The notes under the pieces were generated by a model. It searched no databases. It was not told the origin of the DNA and was given only the letters and a program-made list of their open reading frames with translations. Below are positions 57,757-64,000 of a stretch of 64,000 nucleotides of DNA, piece by piece (position 1 is the stretch's first letter; every line of letters starts with the position of its first letter). The stretch covers positions 124,001-188,000 of the forward strand of contig JBHIYN010000003.1 of assembly GCA_041984235.1 (NCBI GenBank), read 5' to 3'. This DNA is from JBHIYN01 sp041984235. Its GTDB lineage: Bacteria; Pseudomonadota; Gammaproteobacteria; Ga0077536. Position numbers and translations under genes: made by a program.

Positions 57757-58779
57757 ATGAAGATCGCTTTCATGCCGGACACCCATTTCGGGGTCTACGA
57801 CCAGGCCACGCCGCCGTCGCCGGACGCCGTCGCCGACGCCATGGACCACTGCATCGCCGAGGGCACGCTGGCCGAGCGGGTCGGATTCGACGGCCTGTGG
57901 GTGCCGGAGCGCCACCAGCGCCCGGAGACCTGGTGGCCCAACGCGACCTCGCTGATGGCGGTGCTGGCGGCAGCGACCTCGCGGGTGCAGATCGCCTCGA
58001 CCGTCATCCAGCCGACCTTTCACCACCCGATCCACCTCGCCGAAACGCTGGCCGCGGTCGACAACCTCAGCCGCGGCCGCCTGGTGTTCGGCGCCGGGGT
58101 CGGTTACCACGAGGACTACTTCCGCTGCTTCGGCGTGCCGTTCGAGAAGCGCGGCAGGCGCTTCGAGGAGACCATGGAATGCATCGTCGGCGCATGGACC
58201 GAAGAGGAGTTCAATTTCGAGGGTGAATTCTTCACCTACGAAGGCGTGCGCCTGACGCCGCAGCCCTACCAGCGGCCGCGCCCGCCGATCTGGATTGGCG
58301 CGTTCGCGCCCAAGGCGATGCAGCGCGCGCTGGATTACGAGGGCTGGTGCCTGTGGTTCCCGCCACACCCGGACGAGCTGGCGCCGGCGGTCGCGGACAT
58401 GCGCGAGCGCGCCGCGGCGCGCGGCAAGGACGACTTCCAGGTCACCATCGGCTTCGAAGGCTGGCTCAGCGACGACCCGCAGGTGCGCGAGAAGCACGGT
58501 CACCGCTGGGTCCGTGAATGGAGTTTCTATGCTGAGAAAGGCCTGTCTCCGGATGCCGAAGCCAAGGACATGCTGGAGCAGGTCGAGAGCATGTTCCTGT
58601 GCCTGGGCAACCGTCAGCGCTGGATCGATCGCATGGGCGAGATGAAGGAGAAGATCAACCCGGACTGGCTGTGCATCCGCACCCGCAACCCGGTCAACGG
58701 CGACCAGCATTACCCGTCGCGCACCGAGTGCCTGGAGGTGATCGAGGCTTTTGGCGAGATCCTCGCGGAGATCCGGTGA
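57757..58779 (+). CDS. LLM-class oxidoreductase divergent from the ketone carboxylase
   Basis: A 340-residue luciferase-like protein: ERVGFDGLWVPERHQRPETW, VQIASTVIQPTFHHPIHLAE, VDNLSRGRLVFGAGVGYHED and RPPIWIGAFAPKAMQRALDY. AGGAGGGGAG directly precedes the ATG, a very strong ribosome-binding site. It is separated by 150 bp from the divergent acxB gene, which suggests a shared control region. F420 or FMN use cannot be decided. It may produce or consume the ketone handled by the carboxylase. Confidence 0.88.
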   Translation: MKIAFMPDTHFGVYDQATPPSPDAVADAMDHCIAEGTLAERVGFDGLWVPERHQRPETWWPNATSLMAVLAAATSRVQIASTVIQPTFHHPIHLAETLAAVDNLSRGRLVFGAGVGYHEDYFRCFGVPFEKRGRRFEETMECIVGAWTEEEFNFEGEFFTYEGVRLTPQPYQRPRPPIWIGAFAPKAMQRALDYEGWCLWFPPHPDELAPAVADMRERAAARGKDDFQVTIGFEGWLSDDPQVREKHGHRWVREWSFYAEKGLSPDAEAKDMLEQVESMFLCLGNRQRWIDRMGEMKEKINPDWLCIRTRNPVNGDQHYPSRTECLEVIEAFGEILAEIR

Positions 58780-58880
58780 TAGCGCACCGCACCCGCCGCC
58801 GCCCGCCCGTGCGCATGGACCGGGCCGCCGCCTAGCGCTTATGCTCTGGCAGGTTATTACGCTCTGACTGGGGAGACTGG

Positions 58881-59921
58881 ATGAAACTCGGGTTCGTGTT
58901 CGGCTACTCGGGGCCCAAGGTATCCATACCGATGGACCTCATCCTGGAAGCCGAGTCGCTCGGTTACGATTCGGCGTGGAGTGCCGAGGCGTGGGGTTCG
59001 GACGCGGTGACGCCGGTCGCCTGGGTGCTGGCGCAGACGACCAGGCTCAAGGCCGGCACCGCCATCATGCAGATGGCCGCGCGCACGCCGTCGATGACCG
59101 CGATGACCGCGATGACGCTGGACCAGCTCTCCGGCGGGCGCTTCCTCGCCGGCATCGGGCCTTCCGGCCCGCAGGTCATCGAGGGCTGGTACGGCCAGCC
59201 TTACGGCAAGCCGCTGCTGCGCACGCGCGAGTACATCGAGATCATGCGCAAGGTGTTCCGCCGCGAGAAGCCGCTCATGCATGCCGGCGAGCACTACCAG
59301 ATCCCCTATACGGGCCCGGGCGCCATGGGGCTCGGCAAGCCGCTGAAGAGCATCCTGCACGGCAACCCGGACATTCCCATCTATACCGGGGTGGCGACCG
59401 AGAAGGGCGTGCAGCTCGCCGCCGAGATCGCCGACGGCTGCTTCCTGGTGTGGGCCAACCCGGACCGCTATGACCTGTGGCAGCCCGCGCTGGAGCGCGG
59501 CTTCGCGAAATCCGGTGGCGCACGCAGCGCCGCCAATTTCGATTTCGCGCCGTTCGTGCGCGTTGCCATGGGGCCGGATATCGACAAGTGCCGGGCGCAG
59601 ATGAAGCATCACTTCGCGCTCTACGTCGGCGGCATGGGTGCGCGCGAGAAGAACTTCTACAACGACTACACCAAGCGCCTCGGCTACGAGGAGGCGGCGG
59701 TGAAGATCCAGGACCTCTACCTGTCCGGCAAGAAGGACGAGGCGGCGGCCGCGGTACCCGACAGCTACATCGACGACTGCTGCCTGGTCGGCCCGCCCGA
59801 GCATATCCGCGAGCAGCTCACGCGCTGGAAGGGCGCCGGTGAGCGCGGCGAGATCGGCACCATGGTGATCTCGGCGAACAACGCCGACGAGCTCAGGCTG
59901 GTGGCCGAGGAACTGCTTTGA
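58881..59921 (+). CDS. F420-dependent LLM oxidoreductase (Rv3520c-like)
   Basis: A 346-residue protein: EAESLGYDSAWSAEAWGSDA, RLKAGTAIMQMAARTPSMTA, GIGPSGPQVIEGWYGQPYGK, PLLRTREYIEIMRKVFRREK and FALYVGGMGAREKNFYNDYT. The AEAWGSD, SGPQVxEGWYG and LYxGGMGAxxxNF segments match the Rv3520c subfamily of F420-dependent enzymes closely, making this the best-supported F420 user in the window. GGGGAG precedes the ATG. It is followed after 47 bp by the metallo-hydrolase gene. Confidence 0.93.
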   Translation: MKLGFVFGYSGPKVSIPMDLILEAESLGYDSAWSAEAWGSDAVTPVAWVLAQTTRLKAGTAIMQMAARTPSMTAMTAMTLDQLSGGRFLAGIGPSGPQVIEGWYGQPYGKPLLRTREYIEIMRKVFRREKPLMHAGEHYQIPYTGPGAMGLGKPLKSILHGNPDIPIYTGVATEKGVQLAAEIADGCFLVWANPDRYDLWQPALERGFAKSGGARSAANFDFAPFVRVAMGPDIDKCRAQMKHHFALYVGGMGAREKNFYNDYTKRLGYEEAAVKIQDLYLSGKKDEAAAAVPDSYIDDCCLVGPPEHIREQLTRWKGAGERGEIGTMVISANNADELRLVAEELL

Positions 59922-59968
59922 ACCCTGCCGCACCCGCGGCACAACATTCGACCAGGGGAGAATGAACC

Positions 59969-60835
59969 ATGAAATGGAAAGTGGGTGATACCACCATCAC
60001 CAAGGTGACCGAGATCGTCTATCCGGAGTTTGCCGACGTCATCCCGGCGGCAACGCCGGAGGTGGTCAAGCAGGTCAAGTGGCTGTTTCCGCACTTCGTG
60101 ACCGACGAGGGCGTGCTCAGCCTCAGCATCCACTCGCTGGTGGTGGAGACGCCGGAGAACACGCTGATCGTGGACACCTGCATCGGCAACGAACGTGATC
60201 GCAATCCGTTCGAGGTCATGCACATGCTGCAGACGAGCTTCCTCGAAGACCTGCTGGCGACGGGCATCAAGCGCGAGGGTGTCGACTTCGTGCTCTGCAC
60301 CCACCTGCATCTCGACCACGTCGGCTGGAACACCATGCTGCAGAACGGCAAGTTCGTGCCGACCTTCCCCAACGCCAGCTACCTGTTCGGCCAGAAGGAC
60401 ATGGACTTCTGGGGCACTCTCGACCGCAATTCGTCCGAGGAATTCCTGCAGATCCAGAACCGCGTGTGGGACGACTCGGTGCAGCCGGTGCTGGACGCCG
60501 GCCTCGCCAAAGGCATCGAAGGACCGGCCGAGGTCTGCCCCGGCGTGCGCCTCATCTCGACCCCCGGGCACACCCCCGGCCACTGCTCGGTGCTGATCGA
60601 GTCCAAGGGTGAGAGCGCCATGATCACCGGCGACTTCATCCACCACCCGATCCAGTTCTGGGACCCGGCCCTGGTCAGCCCCTTCGACATCGACAACGAC
60701 GCCGCGGTGGCCACCCGGCGCCGCGTGTTCGGCGAGTACGCCGATTCGCCGACGCTCATCATCGGCACCCACTTCGCCGGCCCCACCGCCGGCAAGCTGG
60801 TCAGCGACGGCGATACCTGGCGGCTGGACGTCTAG
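59969..60835 (+). CDS. Metallo-beta-lactamase-fold hydrolase
   Basis: A 288-residue MBL-fold protein with the metal motif CTHLHLDHVGWN (HxHxDH), a later ISTPGHTPGHCSVLI (His ligand), GDFIHHP (bridging Asp) and IIGTHFAGPTAG (last His). The set of two-metal ligands is complete. The family includes lactonases, thioesterase-like and sulfatase-like enzymes; no signal peptide is seen, so it is cytoplasmic. GGGGAG precedes the ATG. It may hydrolyse a lactone or ester formed by the LLM enzyme encoded before it. Confidence 0.92.
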   Translation: MKWKVGDTTITKVTEIVYPEFADVIPAATPEVVKQVKWLFPHFVTDEGVLSLSIHSLVVETPENTLIVDTCIGNERDRNPFEVMHMLQTSFLEDLLATGIKREGVDFVLCTHLHLDHVGWNTMLQNGKFVPTFPNASYLFGQKDMDFWGTLDRNSSEEFLQIQNRVWDDSVQPVLDAGLAKGIEGPAEVCPGVRLISTPGHTPGHCSVLIESKGESAMITGDFIHHPIQFWDPALVSPFDIDNDAAVATRRRVFGEYADSPTLIIGTHFAGPTAGKLVSDGDTWRLDV

Positions 60836-60843
60836 CCCCTGCC

Positions 60844-60873
60844 GCCGCCCGCCCCGGGTTCGGGGCGGGCGGC
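60844..60873. terminator. Very strong hairpin between convergent genes
   Basis: A perfect 13-bp GC stem (60844-60856 with 60861-60873) and a GGTT loop, between the MBL hydrolase and the DNA methyltransferase. Symmetric and suited to termination from both sides, although no T run follows. Confidence 0.55.
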
Positions 60874-60880
60874 GCGCTCG

Positions 60881-63800
60881 TCAGTCGATCACATAACGGC
60901 TGGCGCCGGCGGCGTCCTCGACGGCGCGCGCCTTGCCCAGCACCACCAGCATCTCCAGCAGGGCGGGCAATCGCTCGCGCCAGCGCCCGCGCGCCTTGAA
61001 GCGCGCTGCGATGTCATCCTCGGTCAGTGGCGCGGGCGCCTCGGCCAGAACATCGGCGACCGCCCGCGCCTGTGCTACTGGGGCCTTTGGCCAAGGTCGC
61101 GGGGGCGCCGCGGCTATCACCGACGTGGCGGTGACCTGCCCCCCTGTTGCGGTTTCGGTGTCCGCGTCGCGGGCAGCCTGTCGCGCCTCGGGCGCCTGGT
61201 AGTCTGGGCGTAGCCAGCGCACCTGGCCGCGCGTCTCCCCGGCTGCACGCTCGACGTTGAGCGCCACTAAGCGCTCGAGCAACGCTTCCTCGGCCTTTTC
61301 CTGGTCGGCCGGCTTGCTCGAGAGCGGAGTTGTCGCCCCGGGCCGCCCGACCAGCGCCGTGGCGAGATCATCCCAGCCGTAGGCGGCGAACACGGCTCGG
61401 TCGAGACGGTCGTGCAGTCCCCCCAGGACCGACACCAAGCCTTGCTCGTGCACGCTACGTTCGCTAGCAGTCAGAGCTGCGCCCGAGCGCAGCTTCTCCA
61501 GCACGTTATAGACCCCGGTCAGGGCAAGGCCATGGTGGCGGGCCTGCTGCGTCTTGCGGTGCAGGTCGATGGCCTCTGCCAACTCTCGGATCGCTGGGAC
61601 TGATGCGGAATCGAAGCTGGGGAAGGGGAAGGTTTCGAAGCAGAGACTCTTGTTGTAACGTGGGCGATCTTCGAGTGTGCCACCTAGCGCTAACGCCCAG
61701 ACTACATGGAGCCTGCTGGACAGCACGCCAAGTAAGAACGCGTCGTCGGAAGCGATCGTCACCAGAGTGCTATCCGGCACGATGTTTATGTTCAGGAAAC
61801 CGAAAAAACGGTGCTTCTGAGTCTCCACGGTAACGATGTAACGTTCTAGCCCTCGGACAGCCGATCTAAATTGGGGCCGTGGATGACCGATGACCCACCA
61901 CTTCTCGCGAAACACCCTATTTCGATTGTGATCCCGCTCGGGCTTGACTCGATCGAGTAGATGTTGATAGCAGCGGGGAAATTGCCTAAGGACCTGATCT
62001 TCGGGCATCTGAAAGAAATCGAGTACGTATCTACCCCGAACCTTCGACACCCATTCCTTGCCGGTAAGGTACGGACGAATGTGTCCCCCCGAATTATCGA
62101 GCGAGCCGAGCCCGAGTTGCTCCGCTTTATCTGCGTCGATCAGAAAACCACTGCCGATCGTTTTCATGCCGACAGAGCACAACGCGTCGTTGGCACGTAG
62201 ACCCTGCGCGGTTGTTGTGTCAGCGCCGATACTGAGATTTGAGAAGATTCGCCCGGCGCGGATCGTCATAGCCTCAACGAGATCTTCACCTTCACCGGTT
62301 GCCCGCTCGCACTCGCGGATTACTGAGGCCAACAATCCCGTACACGGCCCACGCTGCCCGACGGTCATCGAAATACGTACTGCCGCTCCGTCTGCGGAAT
62401 CCACCCACGGATGGTCCGGAATCGCAAATACCAGTGATAACGGCGGCTCTGCGGTGAGGTGCGGTTCGATTGCCCGTCTTACGTAAGCCTGGCGAAGGCT
62501 GTTAGTCACGATTAATCCGAACCGCTGGAGTTTGCATTCACGGACTAGCGTCGCCGCGCTGTGCCACCACCGCGTTACGAAGTCGGTAGCTTCCGGGATT
62601 TCGGGCCATGCTGCCTGCAGCGCATCGACGTATCCATCACCCAATGCGTCTCGCATACGCTTGGAACCTATGAAAGGCGGATTACCCACCACGAAATCGG
62701 CCTCGGGCCATTCGGCGCGGCGCGGATTGACGTAGCGTTCCACCACCCGTTGCGCCGCTTCATCCGGTACGGGTTCGCCCGTTACCGGGTGCGGTTTCAT
62801 CGTGCGCCCATCCCATTGCGTCACCGGCCGCCCGCTTTCGTCGACCACCAACTCAACGCGATCCCAGGCGAGCACTGCGTCGCGGCACTCGATGTTGCGG
62901 AAATCCTTCAGCACCGGCTGTGGTGGCTGAACGTTGCCGCGGGTTCGGAAATGCCACTGCAGATAGCCAATCCAGAGCACCATCTCGGCGATTGCCGCGG
63001 CACGCGGATTGATCTCGATTCCGAGCAACTGGTGTGGATCCACCGTGACCCCGGCCAGGTCCAGGCGTCCGCGACTGTCCCCGAGGTCGTCGAGCTGGTT
63101 GAGCACCTCGCCCTCGAGGCGCTTGAGATGCTCCAGCGTGACATACAGGAAATTGCCCGAACCGCACGCCGGATCGAGTACGCGCACACTGGTCAGGCGG
63201 TGCAGGAAGGTGTGCACCTGTTCGCGCGCGGCTTCGAGCTTCCTCTCGCGCGCCCGCGGCGTGGTCTCGTCTTCGGCCTCCCGCGCGAGTATCAGGGCAG
63301 CCGCCTGCGCGTCGACCCAGTCTTCCCGCAATGGTTCGATCACGGTCGGCATGACCAGGCGTTCGACGTAGGCACGCGGCGTAAAATGCGCGCCCAGCGC
63401 ATGGCGTTCCTCGGGGTCCAGTGCGCGTTCCAACAGGGTGCCGAAAATCGCGGGCTCGACCTGTTTCCAGTCCGCCCGCGCCGCCGCGACGAGGAGGCTT
63501 ATGTGCTCGATGGTGAGTGGCAGTGCCTCGCGGTCCTTGAATAACTTGCCGTTGAACTGCAGCACGTCTTCGGCCAGCGCGGCGCAAAAGTCACCGCGGT
63601 CCATGGCTGTCCACAGATCGGTCAGCATGCGTCCAAGCACGTCGGGACGCTCGCCATGCTTTTCCAGCAACTCGGTAAACGCATTCGCTGGCAGTAGCCC
63701 GATGTCCTCGGCGAACATCGTAAACAGGCACCGACTGAGGAATTCCGCCACACGTTGTGGCTGATGGCCCGCTCCTTCCAGGGAACGGGCGACTTCGGCA

Positions 63801-64000
63801 AGGGTCTGGGCAATCTCCCGCGTCACACGAGCCGATGCGCGCGCCGGATCCAGGCTCATGGGATCCATCCACACCGCGCGCAGACGCTCGCGCACGTCCT
63901 CGCGCTGCAGGGCATCCAGATCAATCCGGTGAGAAAGCGGGTCAGGGAAGGGCGTGTAAGTGCCCCCGGTGCGGGTGAACTCTGCGTAGATCTCGATCGC
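60881..64000 (-). CDS. Large MmeI-like DNA methyltransferase (restriction-modification), 5' end outside window
   Basis: The frame stays open to the right edge, so at least 1039 residues are encoded and the N-terminus is missing. Motif I DPACGSGNFLYVTLEHLKRL (near 63160), GIEINPRAAAIAEMVLWIGY, and motif IV NPPF (near 62690) identify a gamma-type N6-adenine methyltransferase of the MmeI/type IIL or BREX/DISARM-like class. The N-terminal part seen here (EFLSRCLFTMFAEDIGLLPA, ALGAHFTPRAYVERLV) is the helical spacer. The C-terminal portion near 61600-62500 is the likely target-recognition region and is visibly less GC-rich than its surroundings, a sign of transfer or rapid change. Whether a nuclease domain lies further upstream cannot be seen. 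Confidence 0.88.
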   Translation of the reverse strand, partial: AIEIYAEFTRTGGTYTPFPDPLSHRIDLDALQREDVRERLRAVWMDPMSLDPARASARVTREIAQTLAEVARSLEGAGHQPQRVAEFLSRCLFTMFAEDIGLLPANAFTELLEKHGERPDVLGRMLTDLWTAMDRGDFCAALAEDVLQFNGKLFKDREALPLTIEHISLLVAAARADWKQVEPAIFGTLLERALDPEERHALGAHFTPRAYVERLVMPTVIEPLREDWVDAQAAALILAREAEDETTPRARERKLEAAREQVHTFLHRLTSVRVLDPACGSGNFLYVTLEHLKRLEGEVLNQLDDLGDSRGRLDLAGVTVDPHQLLGIEINPRAAAIAEMVLWIGYLQWHFRTRGNVQPPQPVLKDFRNIECRDAVLAWDRVELVVDESGRPVTQWDGRTMKPHPVTGEPVPDEAAQRVVERYVNPRRAEWPEADFVVGNPPFIGSKRMRDALGDGYVDALQAAWPEIPEATDFVTRWWHSAATLVRECKLQRFGLIVTNSLRQAYVRRAIEPHLTAEPPLSLVFAIPDHPWVDSADGAAVRISMTVGQRGPCTGLLASVIRECERATGEGEDLVEAMTIRAGRIFSNLSIGADTTTAQGLRANDALCSVGMKTIGSGFLIDADKAEQLGLGSLDNSGGHIRPYLTGKEWVSKVRGRYVLDFFQMPEDQVLRQFPRCYQHLLDRVKPERDHNRNRVFREKWWVIGHPRPQFRSAVRGLERYIVTVETQKHRFFGFLNINIVPDSTLVTIASDDAFLLGVLSSRLHVVWALALGGTLEDRPRYNKSLCFETFPFPSFDSASVPAIRELAEAIDLHRKTQQARHHGLALTGVYNVLEKLRSGAALTASERSVHEQGLVSVLGGLHDRLDRAVFAAYGWDDLATALVGRPGATTPLSSKPADQEKAEEALLERLVALNVERAAGETRGQVRWLRPDYQAPEARQAARDADTETATGGQVTATSVIAAAPPRPWPKAPVAQARAVADVLAEAPAPLTEDDIAARFKARGRWRERLPALLEMLVVLGKARAVEDAAGASRYVID

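Noticed and set aside
1..64000. tRNA, rRNA, CRISPR array, prophage or integrase genes
   Set aside because: I scanned the gaps and saw no regular repeats, no cloverleaf-like gap sequences, and no phage or recombinase proteins.

Overview
The window is a GC-rich, gene-dense bacterial chromosome segment with about 57 protein genes and no rRNA, tRNA, CRISPR array or intact insertion sequence that I can see. The gene content (outer-membrane DUF1302-like/DUF1329 pair, POT-type transporter, RRM RNA-binding protein, ectoine/hydroxyectoine genes, many acyl-CoA genes) suggests a marine or halotolerant proteobacterium, most likely an uncultured gammaproteobacterium. That assignment is inferred from gene families; no taxonomic marker gene is present.

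Layout. 1-5226: envelope proteins (truncated DUF1302-like barrel, HEAT-repeat protein, DUF1329 protein) and an HSL-type esterase. 5270-11020 (minus): a catabolic run with SCP2-like protein, alpha/beta hydrolase, acyl-CoA dehydrogenase, family III CoA-transferase, cyclase-family protein and mesaconyl-CoA-hydratase-like MaoC protein. A LysR regulator (11262-12176) separates it from a mirror-image SCP2-like/hydrolase pair (12347-13634). 13653-16281: muconolactone-isomerase-like, gamma-glutamylcyclotransferase-like, RidA and enolase-superfamily genes. 16272-27148 (minus): one long tightly packed acyl-CoA operon (SDR, methylsuccinyl-CoA-dehydrogenase-like ACAD, hydratase 2, Mct-like CoA-transferase, APH-type kinase, a two-subunit ACAD, crotonase, glycosyltransferase, methyltransferase). 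Divergent from it, 27411-33829 is a coenzyme F420 biosynthesis operon (cofE, cofD, cofC, fused fbiC) that continues into a CoA-transferase and an ABM monooxygenase. 33847-36243: POT transporter and crotonase. 36285-41740: MarR regulator, ectABCD and an SSS-family symporter. 41759-49827: five luciferase-like (LLM) oxidoreductases mixed with HAD, SnoaL-like, FHA-HTH fusion and GST-like genes. 49882-50142: RRM protein. 50588-57606 (minus): an acetone-carboxylase-type three-subunit operon with an FAH-family hydrolase and a quinone oxidoreductase. 57757-60835: two more LLM genes and a metallo-beta-lactamase-fold hydrolase. 60881-64000: a large MmeI-like DNA methyltransferase that runs off the window.

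How it fits together (inference): the cell makes deazaflavin F420 and carries seven LLM-type oxidoreductases within about 32 kb of the F420 operon, beside acyl-CoA dehydrogenases, hydratases, CoA-transferases, hydrolases and a ketone carboxylase. The simplest reading is an F420-assisted catabolic island for branched, oxygenated or terpenoid/steroid-like carbon compounds, together with osmoprotection by hydroxyectoine. The substrate cannot be read from the sequence. The most unusual single gene is the fusion of an FHA domain to an IS3-OrfA-like HTH/coiled coil at 47291-47965.
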